From Candidatus Zipacnadia bacterium (lineage in GTDB: Bacteria > Armatimonadota > Zipacnadia > Zipacnadales > Zipacnadaceae), in NCBI GenBank assembly GCA_029821255.1, contig JALGTS010000003.1, forward strand, positions 1 to 16,766: a DNA stretch of 16,766 bases, in the 5' to 3' direction. Both the position numbers and the translations under genes were made by a program. Positions 1 through 7,170 of the stretch are shown here, one piece after another. Below the pieces are notes generated by a model that had not been told where the DNA came from, ran no database searches, and was given only the letters and a program-made list of their open reading frames with translations. The number at the start of each line of letters is the position of its first letter. Position 1 is the first letter of the stretch.

Positions 1-199
1 CTAAATCGTTTCTTCCCCCAAGCAGGCAGTCAGCCTCCTACGGACGATAGAGGCCAGATACGCTGCAAAGTTCGGACAAACAACCACTTTGGCGCGGCAA
101 CCTCCGCCATCTGGAAGATTATTCATTGAGCATAAAAAACCATTTCCGCTCCAATCTTGATCAGGTTGGTCCGGATAGTGCGCGAAGAAGTCCAACAAG

Positions 200-230
200 C
201 AAAAGGGCAGAGGCATAGTGCCTCTGCCCT
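200..230 (-). terminator. Intrinsic terminator after groEL
   Basis: A perfect 11-bp inverted repeat (arm AGGGCAGAGGC, 5-nt loop) lies at 204-230. Read on the minus strand it is followed by TTTTGCTTG. It sits about 40 bp past the out-of-frame groEL tail, so it should end the groES-groEL transcript. A second GC-rich hairpin (ATCGGCC/GGCCGAT, 232-248) lies just upstream of it in the transcript. Positions 1-195 beyond it hold nothing I can assign. Confidence 0.85.
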
Positions 231-270
231 CATCGGCCTGCGGCCGATTCTGTGCGGTATCATCCTGATG

Positions 271-381
271 CTACATAGGCGGCATTCCGCCTTGCATGCC
301 TCCGCCCCCGGCGGTAGCGGGCGGTTTTTCTTCCTTGATCTCAGCCAGCAGACTTTCGGTGGTCAGGATCATCCCAGCGAT
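271..381 (-). other. Out-of-frame groEL 3' end (GGM tail)
   Basis: In the frame offset from the main groEL ORF, codons 381 down to 271 read IAGMILTTESLLAEIKEE, then a Pro/Gly-rich stretch ending in GGMPPM and a TAG stop. This 36-residue run is the canonical GroEL C-terminal end, including the flexible Gly-Gly-Met tail. It has no start of its own. Joined to residue 493 plus the roughly 14 missing residues, it would restore a protein of about 543 residues, the usual GroEL length. Confidence 0.9.
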
Positions 382-1864
382 GCTCAATAATTCCTGCCTT
401 TATCATATTCGTGTATTCGCCCTTCAGGACATCAAAGCCGACTTCTGGCTCTTTTTCTGCTACTCTTCGGGCGATGATCGAACCCTCAAAGCCTGCGTTA
501 TCTGCCAACTGACGTAGCGGACTTTCCAGCGCCTTGCGCATAATATCTATGCCGGTCTGCTCGTCTTCGTTTTCTGCCTCCACATCGTCCAGGGCAGGAA
601 TGGCGTGGACTAGAGCCGCACCGCCACCGGGCACAATACCCTCTTCAACGGCCACACGTGTTGCGGAGAGAGCATCTTCGTAGCGGTGTTGTTTCTCTTT
701 CAGTTCGGTTTCGGTAGCTGCTCCAACATGAATGACAGCCACGCCGCCGGCGAGCTTAGCCAGCCGCTCTTCGAGCTTCTCGCGGTCATAGTTGGAGTCG
801 GTCTCCTCGATCGCCTGGCGGAGCTGTTCAATGCGGCCCTTGATAGCATCGGCACTGCCTGCGCCTTCAATAATGGTCGTATCATCATTGGTCACTATGA
901 CCTTGCTAGCAGTGCCCAGCATATCCAGCGTCACATTTTCCAGCTTCACCCCCAGTTCTTCGGATAAGAAGGTTCCGTTAGTGAGGATGGCGATATCTTC
1001 CAGGGTTGCTTTGCGTCGCTCGCCAAACCCGGGAGCTTTAACGGCTACTGCGTTCAGGGCTCCACGCAGTTTATTAACAACCAGAGTCGCAAGGGCTTCG
1101 CCTTCGACATCCTCAGCCACGATTAACAGAGCCTTATTAGCGTGCACTACTCGCTCCAACAGCGGAACGATCTCGTTGACGTTGCTAATCTTCTTTTCGT
1201 AGAGCAATATGAGAGGATTTTCCAGCTCGGCGGTGAGGTTCTCTTTGTTGGTGACCATATAGGGACTGATGTAACCTTTGTCAAACTGCATCCCTTCGAC
1301 CAGCTCAAGGGTCGTCTCAATACCCTGGGACTCCTCAACGGTGATGACACCGTCTTTGCCAACCTCACGCATAGCCTCGGCCACCAGTTCGCCGATCTGC
1401 GGATCGTTACCGGCGATGGACGCCACCTGTCTCATTTCCTCAGGGGTCTTTACCTCAATGGCCCGCTCGCGCAGGGTGTCGACGACTGCAGAGACTGCCT
1501 TGTCAATCCCTCGCTTGAGAAACATCGGATTGGCACCGGCTGCTACTGCCTTCAGCCCTGCACTAAGCATGCTCTGGGCCAGGACGGTTGCAGTGGTGGT
1601 ACCGTCACCGGCCTCGTCATTGGTTTGCGAGGCCACCTCAACCAGTAATTTTGCTCCAGTATTCTTTGCGTGGTCTTCCAGCTCAATCTCCTTGGCTACG
1701 GTTACTCCATCCTTGGAAATAGTGGGGGAGCCAAAGCTCTTCTCCAGTAGTACATTGCGGCCAGCCGGCCCCAGCGTTACCTTGACTGCATCGGCCACAG
1801 TATTAGCGCCCTCTTCCAGAGCCCGGCGGGCCTCCTCGTCAAATAGTATCTCTTTAGCAGGCAT
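341..1864 (-). CDS. groEL: Chaperonin GroEL (Hsp60), C-terminus frameshifted
   Basis: This is the large chaperonin subunit. It forms the double-ring ATP-driven folding chamber in the cytoplasm and works with the GroES lid encoded just upstream. The N-terminal equatorial domain is intact, with the GDGTTTATVL nucleotide motif including Asp87. The apical and intermediate domains are colinear with the family up to Ile493 in the GEYTNMIKAGII stretch. After that the frame reads 14 foreign residues and stops at 341. The normal end (IAGMILTTESLL ... GGM-rich tail) is present in another frame and stops at 271. About 14 consensus residues (DPxKVTRSALQNAAS-like) are missing at the junction. The ATG has GGAGG motifs upstream. 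It lies 69 bp after groES in one operon under CIRCE control. The break may be real or an assembly error; if real, the product lacks its last equatorial segment and is probably impaired. Confidence 0.95.
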   Translation of the reverse strand: MPAKEILFDEEARRALEEGANTVADAVKVTLGPAGRNVLLEKSFGSPTISKDGVTVAKEIELEDHAKNTGAKLLVEVASQTNDEAGDGTTTATVLAQSMLSAGLKAVAAGANPMFLKRGIDKAVSAVVDTLRERAIEVKTPEEMRQVASIAGNDPQIGELVAEAMREVGKDGVITVEESQGIETTLELVEGMQFDKGYISPYMVTNKENLTAELENPLILLYEKKISNVNEIVPLLERVVHANKALLIVAEDVEGEALATLVVNKLRGALNAVAVKAPGFGERRKATLEDIAILTNGTFLSEELGVKLENVTLDMLGTASKVIVTNDDTTIIEGAGSADAIKGRIEQLRQAIEETDSNYDREKLEERLAKLAGGVAVIHVGAATETELKEKQHRYEDALSATRVAVEEGIVPGGGAALVHAIPALDDVEAENEDEQTGIDIMRKALESPLRQLADNAGFEGSIIARRVAEKEPEVGFDVLKGEYTNMIKAGIIEHRWDDPDHRKSAG

Positions 1865-1891
1865 AGCCTCCTACTCGCCTCCTTCTTATTA

Positions 1892-1937
1892 GTGACCCGG
1901 CTGTTAATTGCAGCTATTGGACAGCCAAGCGGGTTAC
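1892..1937 (-). other. groES-groEL intercistronic hairpin
   Basis: On the minus strand GTAACCCG pairs with CGGGTCAC (7 of 8 bp). Inside, GCTGT pairs with ACAGC across a 4-nt one-sided bulge, leaving a 16-nt loop. The structure starts at the groES stop codon and ends before the groEL ribosome binding sites. It could be an RNA processing or stabilising element that sets the GroES:GroEL ratio. That role is inference; only the inverted repeat is seen. Confidence 0.45.
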
Positions 1938-2218
1938 TCCAGCTTGGCATATATCTGACTGCTGTCCAGGATTAAGTACTCTTTGCCCTCATCAGCGATC
2001 TCGGTTCCTGCATATTTGGCGAAGATGACTTTGTCTCCCTTCTTTACATCGGGGGGCACGAGGGCGCCATTGTCCAAGCGCCTGCCCTCGCCCACTTCCA
2101 CCACGGTCCCCTGTTGTGGTTTCTCTTGGGCAGATTCGGGCAAATGGATACCTCCTTCGGTTGTCTCAGGTTCATCCACCTCAATCATCACGCGGTCGCC
2201 AATAATCTTCAGTGCCAC
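1934..2218 (-). CDS. groES: Co-chaperonin GroES (Hsp10)
   Basis: This is the 94-residue GroES lid of the GroEL folding chamber, forming a heptameric ring in the cytoplasm. The sequence has the family start ALKIIGDRVMIE, a mobile-loop region (EPETTEGGIHLPESAQEKPQQG) and the GDKVIFAKYAGTEI core strand near the C-terminus. Length is normal. The start codon is GTG at 2218, preceded by GGGAGG with a 9-nt spacer. It is the first gene of the groES-groEL operon, and the CIRCE operator and promoter lie directly upstream, so HrcA-type heat-shock control is expected. Confidence 0.96.
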   Translation of the reverse strand: MALKIIGDRVMIEVDEPETTEGGIHLPESAQEKPQQGTVVEVGEGRRLDNGALVPPDVKKGDKVIFAKYAGTEIADEGKEYLILDSSQIYAKLE

Positions 2219-2268
2219 ACTACATTACCTCCCTTCACAGCAGATATGCAACGGAATTTATAAAAGTT

Positions 2269-2295
2269 TTAGCACTCTCGCTCTTTGAGTGCTAA
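2269..2295 (-). promoter_or_regulatory. CIRCE operator (HrcA binding site)
   Basis: A perfect TTAGCACTC-N9-GAGTGCTAA inverted repeat matches the CIRCE consensus without mismatch. It overlaps the -10 region and the expected transcription start of groES. In other bacteria HrcA binds CIRCE and represses groE at normal temperature. hrcA itself is not in this window. Confidence 0.97.
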
Positions 2296-2322
2296 GATAT
2301 CATAAATCATTGCAGTTGTCAA
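2294..2322 (-). promoter_or_regulatory. SigmaA-type promoter of groES-groEL
   Basis: On the minus strand, TTGACA (2322-2317), a 17-bp spacer and TATCTT (2299-2294) form a good housekeeping promoter. The -10 box runs into CIRCE, as expected for repression by HrcA. Confidence 0.85.
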
Positions 2323-2500
2323 CCTGATATCCCGCAGAAGACTCAGAAAGTTGCTCAGTTTGTGTACACCGACGCGCGGCCTGTGGGACTCCAGCGCCAG
2401 CGTGCAGGAGTGAATATGGTGCGTGAAGAATAGTATTGGCAACCAGGGCGGCACAGCGGTATGAAACAGCGCTTTATGCCTAAGTACAGGAGGTTGGCGT

Positions 2501-3385
2501 ATGAACCAAGGACCGGTCAACAACCGAACTGGGGAGAACGACGGCGCAGTTCAGCCTGCTAAGCGAGCTGAGTTGCTGGTGTTGTGCTCCATAGATGGTA
2601 TGCGGCCGGATGCATTGCGCGCTGCCGATACTCCAGCTATGGATAGCATTATCGCGCGGGGGGCGATATGTTGGCACGCGCGTACGGTAGCGCCATCGGA
2701 AACGCTTCCTGCTCATCTTTCCATGTTCTACGGGGTGGACGCACCTGCCCGCGGGTTGTGCGGTGAAGGCGGGCTTACTCCTGGCAGACCTCGTATCCCT
2801 GGGCTGCTGGATATCGCGCATGAAGCAGGCTTGAAGGTAGGCGCCTTCTACAACTGGGGCCCGATGTGTGTTATCAGCCAGCCGGACAGCCTGGACGTAA
2901 GCTACTATATCAACCAACGCCGGCGCCACCGCACCGCTACCGACGACGATGCCGTCGTTCGGGTGGCCATTGAGCACCTGGAGACGATGTCTCTGAACGT
3001 TATCTATTTATATCTCGGAGTCCTGGACAATGAGGGGCATCAGGAGGGCTGGATGAGCCCGGCGTATATGGCGGCGCTGGAGAATGCCGACCGCTGCGTT
3101 GGCTGGCTGGTTGAGGCTATCGCCCGGTTGGGGAAGACTGACTCAACTGTGCTGATGGTGGTCACTGATCACGGTGGGCGTGGCTATGCCCATGGCGATG
3201 AGTCAGATGAATGTATGATAATCCCATGGATGATGGCCGGCCCCGGAATCAAACAAGGCTATGAGATTACCGGGCCGGTTCGCATATTTGACACTGCCCC
3301 GACTGCCGCCTGGCTGTTAGGTCTGGATTTGCCGGTTGAATGGGATGGCTGCCCGGTGACCGAAGCACTGGCGCAACAATGCTGA
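2501..3385 (+). CDS. Type I phosphodiesterase / alkaline-phosphatase superfamily enzyme
   Basis: A 294-residue metal-dependent hydrolase of the nucleotide pyrophosphatase/phosphodiesterase branch. The two-metal site can be read: Asp32 in CSIDGMRPD, Thr68 in PSETLPAH (the position of the NPP nucleophile, cf. TFPNH), Asp176 and His180 in LDNEGH, Asp223-His224 in VTDHGG, and His231 in YAHGD. No signal peptide or membrane segment is visible, so a cytoplasmic location is likely. It is short for the family, a core domain without extra caps. The start has AGGAGG 7 nt upstream. It is divergent from groES, with about 180 bp between the groES promoter and its start, and is followed by secA, which has its own promoter. 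The substrate (phosphodiester, nucleotide or phospho-sugar) cannot be told from the sequence. Confidence 0.85.
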   Translation: MNQGPVNNRTGENDGAVQPAKRAELLVLCSIDGMRPDALRAADTPAMDSIIARGAICWHARTVAPSETLPAHLSMFYGVDAPARGLCGEGGLTPGRPRIPGLLDIAHEAGLKVGAFYNWGPMCVISQPDSLDVSYYINQRRRHRTATDDDAVVRVAIEHLETMSLNVIYLYLGVLDNEGHQEGWMSPAYMAALENADRCVGWLVEAIARLGKTDSTVLMVVTDHGGRGYAHGDESDECMIIPWMMAGPGIKQGYEITGPVRIFDTAPTAAWLLGLDLPVEWDGCPVTEALAQQC

Positions 3386-3438
3386 GGTATACCTAATATT
3401 TATCGCCATCTTCCGCCCCTATGGCCTACCGAGCGCAG

Positions 3439-3462
3439 TTGTGCGGCATATTATGCGCACAA
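3439..3462 (+). promoter_or_regulatory. Inverted repeat upstream of the secA promoter
   Basis: TTGTGCG (3439-3445) and CGCACAA (3456-3462) are perfect inverted arms. Inside them CAT/ATG adds three more pairs, with a bulged G and an ATT loop. It lies about 50 bp upstream of the secA -10 and about 55 bp after the phosphodiesterase stop. No U-tract follows, so it could be a weak terminator, a transcript-end hairpin or an operator. Confidence 0.45.
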
Positions 3463-3486
3463 TTCCCCCGTTTGCAGCGTCTAACC

Positions 3487-3515
3487 TTAAAGTATGTAGC
3501 CAGTTGTGGTATAAT
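3487..3515 (+). promoter_or_regulatory. Extended -10 promoter of secA
   Basis: TGGTATAAT is a perfect -10 hexamer (3510-3515) with a TGn extension. The -35 at 17 bp spacing is weak (TTAAAG), as is usual for extended -10 promoters. It lies 22 bp before the secA start codon, giving a very short leader. Confidence 0.7.
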
Positions 3516-3537
3516 TACATTAGGTGATTGAAGTCTT

Positions 3538-6500
3538 ATGGCTGCTGTCTTGCAGGCACTAAAACGAGTATTTGATTCCAACGAGCGCGAAGTGGCTCGA
3601 CTGCGCCGCCGTGTCCAGGATGTCAACAAACTGGAGCCACAGTTTCAGGCCCTCAGTGACGCAGAGCTGCGTGCCAAGACTGAGGAATTCAGGTCGCGCG
3701 TGGCCGGTGGAGAGGCCCTGGACGATATCCTCCCTGAGGCATTTGCGGCGGTGCGCGAGGCTGCCCGGCGCACGCTGGGCCAGCGTCACTTTGATGTGCA
3801 GGTGATGGGCGCTATTGTCTTGCACGAGGGCAAGATCGCCGAAATGAAGACCGGTGAGGGTAAGACGCTAACCGCCACTATGCCCCTTTATCTGAATGCG
3901 TTGACCGGCCGCAGTGTGCAACTCGTTACCACCAACGATTACCTCGTACGCTGGCAGGCCGAATGGATGGGCGCAATCTACGAGTTCCTCGGCATGAGCT
4001 GCGGGTATATCCAACAGGGCATGGATCCTGCCGAGCGTCGGGCTAACTACGCCAAGGATATCACATACGTCCAGAACAGTGAACTGGGCTTTGACTATCT
4101 GCGTGATAATATGACCACTCGTCCGGAGAACTTAGTGCTGCCGGACCTGTATTATGCGATCATTGATGAGGTAGACAGCATCCTCATTGACGAGGCCCGC
4201 ACTCCGCTAATCATCTCAGGCATGCCCCAGAAGAGCACTCAGTTCTATGAAGAGATTGATCGGATTGTATCACGGCTGCATCCGATGTTGGATCAGGAAA
4301 ATGAGGAATATAAGGAGGATCACAACGGCCAGGACCATCCTCAGGCCGATTACATCTACGATCCTAAGTTTCACCAGGCCGCACTGACTGAGAAGGGGCA
4401 AAAAAAGGTGGAGGAAATGCTGGGGATCGATAACCTCAGTGACCCGCATTATTCGGACATCCGCCATCATATTGACAATTCGCTGAAGGCCCATACGCTT
4501 TATGAACGGGACGTTGATTATGTGGTCAAAGACGGTGAGGTTGTCATTGTTGACGAATTCACCGGTCATCTCCAACCAGGCCGGCGCTATAGCGACGGCC
4601 TGCACCAGGCCATTGAAGCCAAAGAAGGTGTGCATGTCCAGCAGGCTCGTCAGACCGTGGCCAGTATCACCTATCAAAACTTCTTCCGCCTCTATGAAAA
4701 ATTAGCTGGGATGACCGGCACCGCCAAGACTGAGGAGCAGGAGTTCGTCCAGATCTACAATATGCCGGTTGTAGTCATCCCGACAAACGAGCCAGTAATT
4801 CGTAAGGACTACCCCGATGTCGTCTACAAGACCCGGGAGGCCAAGTACCGGGGTATAGTCTCAGAGCTACTGCATATGTACATCCGCGAACAGCCCGTGC
4901 TGTGCGGCTCGCGCTCGGTGGAGGTTTCCGAATACCTCGGTACGCGTCTGGCTGCTGACAAGCTACGCCGCCACTGCTTGGTACTGCTGTGTCAATGGCA
5001 ACTGCGGAATAGTCATAGCCTGGATGGGAATAAACGCCAGGAATATATTGAGGCGCTGCGAACACCGATTGACGAGCTGAGTCGCCACGAGCTGGCGGCG
5101 ATAGCTCGTGACCTCGGCCTGAACCCGGAGGTACAAGCTGAGGAGAACATTGAAAGCCTGCTCGGCTTACTGGAGGTTGCTGGCGACGAGACTGACGCAT
5201 CAACTCTGGAACACCATCGGCGTCGGCTGCGGGAGGCCTTGGAGGAGGGCATTCCGCATAACATTCTCAACGCGAAGTACCACGAAGAAGAGGGGCGGAT
5301 CATCGCACAGGCAGGTCGGCCCGGGCAGATTACCATCGCCACCAATATGGCCGGGCGGGGTGTGGATATCGTGCTGGGGGGCAAGCCAGAGGAGAAAGAT
5401 AAGGACTTCTATCCGGAGCAGTACGAAAAAGTCAAAAGACTTGGCGGGTTGCACATACTGGGTACCGAGCGCCACGAAAGCCGCCGTATTGATAATCAGT
5501 TACGAGGCCGCTCCGGACGGCAGGGCGATCCGGGTAGCTCGCGATTCTATGTCAGCCTGGAAGACGAACTGATGCAGCTCTTCGGCCCCGACCGGTTCGG
5601 AATGTTCCTCCGTGGCTGGCCGGAGGAAGAGGCCATTGAGCACCGTATCGTCAGCAAGTCAATTGAGCGTGCGCAGGCTAAGGTCGAGTTGCGTAACTTT
5701 GAAATTCGCAAAAACACCCTTAAGTACGACGATGTAATGGACAAGCAGCGCAAGGTCGTCTATGAGCAGCGCCGCCGCGTGCTGGAGGGTGAGAATATTC
5801 GTGATCATATCGTCGGTATGCTTGATCGTACTGTGGACAATGTGGTTGAAGCTTATGCCAGCCCGGCGATCCACCCTGAGGATCGCGACCTGGAAATGCT
5901 CTATTCAGCGCTGGTCGAGGCCGTCCCGGCACTTGATTCGGTGCTGGCCTATGAAGATTTGTGTGCGATGGACTCTAACCATGTGGGCGAGGAGATTAAA
6001 GAGATTGTCCACGACCTGTATAGACGGCGTGAGCAAGCCATCGGGCCGGAGATGATGCGGGAGATTGAGCGGAGCTGGCTGTTGCGCACCGTAGACTACT
6101 GGTGGATGGAGCACCTGCGGGAGATGGACGATCTGCGCGATAGCATCGGACTACGTGGCTACGGCCAGCGCGATCCCTTAGTGGAATATCAGCGCGAAGC
6201 TTATGAATACTTTGAACGGATGATAGATCATATCGCCGAAGATATGACCCGGGCGATTATGATGACCGAAGAGAGCGCCCAGCAACAAGAGCGCGATATG
6301 GCGCAACTGGAGACCAGTCAAGAGATGTTGGCTCCTGAGCTGGTGCCGGCGGGCGTTGCTGGAGGGGAAGGGGCTGGTACCGAAGCGATGATGGAACAGG
6401 CCGCCGCGGAGAGTCGCATGACCCCGACTACTTATCATGCTCCTAAGGAGCCAGACCGCAACGACCCGTGCCCCTGCGGCAGCGGCAAGAAGTACAAAAA

Positions 6501-6540
6501 GTGCTGCATGCTCAAGAAGAATAATCCGTATGCACGATGA
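3538..6540 (+). CDS. secA: Preprotein translocase ATPase SecA
   Basis: This is the motor ATPase that pushes unfolded preproteins through SecYEG at the inner membrane. The 1000-residue product has Walker A MKTGEGKT (about 103-110), the DEAD-like IIDEVDSILIDEA (about 209-221), the preprotein cross-linking domain after it, TNMAGRGVDI and QLRGRSGRQGDPG (about 602-665) of the second nucleotide-binding fold, and the helical scaffold. It ends in a zinc-binding SEC-C motif, CPCGSGKKYKKCC (Cys978, 980, 989, 990), which in SecA binds SecB or ribosomes. It is about 100-150 residues longer than typical SecA. Much of this is a helical, acidic insert of about 95 residues at roughly 475-570, between the VLCGSRSVE strand and GIPHNILNAKYH. 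All ATPase motifs are intact. It has its own promoter and converges on purS with a 25-bp gap. Confidence 0.97.
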   Translation: MAAVLQALKRVFDSNEREVARLRRRVQDVNKLEPQFQALSDAELRAKTEEFRSRVAGGEALDDILPEAFAAVREAARRTLGQRHFDVQVMGAIVLHEGKIAEMKTGEGKTLTATMPLYLNALTGRSVQLVTTNDYLVRWQAEWMGAIYEFLGMSCGYIQQGMDPAERRANYAKDITYVQNSELGFDYLRDNMTTRPENLVLPDLYYAIIDEVDSILIDEARTPLIISGMPQKSTQFYEEIDRIVSRLHPMLDQENEEYKEDHNGQDHPQADYIYDPKFHQAALTEKGQKKVEEMLGIDNLSDPHYSDIRHHIDNSLKAHTLYERDVDYVVKDGEVVIVDEFTGHLQPGRRYSDGLHQAIEAKEGVHVQQARQTVASITYQNFFRLYEKLAGMTGTAKTEEQEFVQIYNMPVVVIPTNEPVIRKDYPDVVYKTREAKYRGIVSELLHMYIREQPVLCGSRSVEVSEYLGTRLAADKLRRHCLVLLCQWQLRNSHSLDGNKRQEYIEALRTPIDELSRHELAAIARDLGLNPEVQAEENIESLLGLLEVAGDETDASTLEHHRRRLREALEEGIPHNILNAKYHEEEGRIIAQAGRPGQITIATNMAGRGVDIVLGGKPEEKDKDFYPEQYEKVKRLGGLHILGTERHESRRIDNQLRGRSGRQGDPGSSRFYVSLEDELMQLFGPDRFGMFLRGWPEEEAIEHRIVSKSIERAQAKVELRNFEIRKNTLKYDDVMDKQRKVVYEQRRRVLEGENIRDHIVGMLDRTVDNVVEAYASPAIHPEDRDLEMLYSALVEAVPALDSVLAYEDLCAMDSNHVGEEIKEIVHDLYRRREQAIGPEMMREIERSWLLRTVDYWWMEHLREMDDLRDSIGLRGYGQRDPLVEYQREAYEYFERMIDHIAEDMTRAIMMTEESAQQQERDMAQLETSQEMLAPELVPAGVAGGEGAGTEAMMEQAAAESRMTPTTYHAPKEPDRNDPCPCGSGKKYKKCCMLKKNNPYAR

Positions 6541-6565
6541 GCTGCGGCTCTGGGTATAGCGAAGC

Positions 6566-7099
6566 TTAGATTATCTCCCATGCTTGGAAGTGGGGGTTGG
6601 CTAGTATGCCCTGGTCGCGGGCGGTGGTCACCGTAATCTCCTCGGCAATCTTTCGGGCTTCTTCAGCGCTGGCGGCGGCCAGCAGCAGCGTCCACAGAAT
6701 CCCCCGCCGGACAGCCGCGACCTGCTCGCCGTAGCCCAGGCGCTGCGTCAGCGCCTGCTGAATATCATTAGCCTGAGCGCCTTCGGCGTCGGTGACCAGC
6801 ACTTCCACCCGCCACAGGCCATCCTCCAGGGTAGGTCTGCCGCCTCGGTCTTGCGGAAAACGGACTTCGTAGCTGTGCTTGTTGGGGTTGACGAAGAGGT
6901 TAGTCTTCTCGGCCAGCTCATGAGCCAGCTCATTGGCAACCTGCGGATCAGTGGTATTCAGGTCCAGCGAGTAGTAATCGCTACGGCGCAGCTCTTTGAG
7001 CACCTCGTCATAGCCCAGTCGCCGCCGAATGGACGAGGCGGCGGTCAGGGCGGTGACATCAGGGATCTTCAGGCTGACCAGCAGTTCAAGCGTCTGCAT
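6566..7099 (-). CDS. purS: FGAM synthase subunit PurS, tandem two-domain fusion
   Basis: PurS is the small structural subunit of the PurL-PurQ-PurS formylglycinamidine ribonucleotide (FGAM) synthase, step four of purine synthesis. It bridges the glutaminase (PurQ) and the synthetase (PurL). Normal PurS is about 80-85 residues; this one is 177 and shows the fold twice. Repeat 1 (about 4-81) has RRLGYDEVLKELRR ... NLFVNPNKHSYEV. Repeat 2 (about 96-177) has QRLGYGEQVAAVRR ... GILANPHFQAWEI. A Gly/Pro-rich linker (about 82-94) separates them. The ATG has GGGAGG about 5 nt upstream. It lies 71 bp downstream of purQ on the same strand, so the two are probably co-transcribed. purL is not in the window. 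The double domain is clear from the repeated motif; that it acts as a covalent PurS dimer is inference. Confidence 0.88.
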   Translation of the reverse strand: MQTLELLVSLKIPDVTALTAASSIRRRLGYDEVLKELRRSDYYSLDLNTTDPQVANELAHELAEKTNLFVNPNKHSYEVRFPQDRGGRPTLEDGLWRVEVLVTDAEGAQANDIQQALTQRLGYGEQVAAVRRGILWTLLLAAASAEEARKIAEEITVTTARDQGILANPHFQAWEII

Positions 7100-7170
7100 T
7101 TGAACCTCCCGGCTCTCGTAGAACTTCTGCGTTGCTTGGTAGGGTATTAGTGATGTCTGGATGCGAGCTA

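Noticed and set aside
1..216. A 71-residue open frame on the minus strand downstream of groEL, or a 41-residue version starting at 126
   Set aside because: The long form starts inside the groEL terminator loop. Neither form has a convincing ribosome site or recognisable homology, so it is most likely a chance ORF.
157..390. Plus-strand ORFs across the groEL 3' end
   Set aside because: They are antisense to the GroEL C-terminal coding sequence and the terminator, with compositions typical of shadow frames.
1142..1892. Long plus-strand ORFs (168 and 204 residues) opposite groEL
   Set aside because: They are shadows of a highly conserved gene, have no start signals and resemble no known family.
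2480..2977. A 165-residue minus-strand ORF opposite the phosphodiesterase gene
   Set aside because: The plus-strand gene has all its metal-binding motifs and a good ribosome site; the antisense frame has neither.
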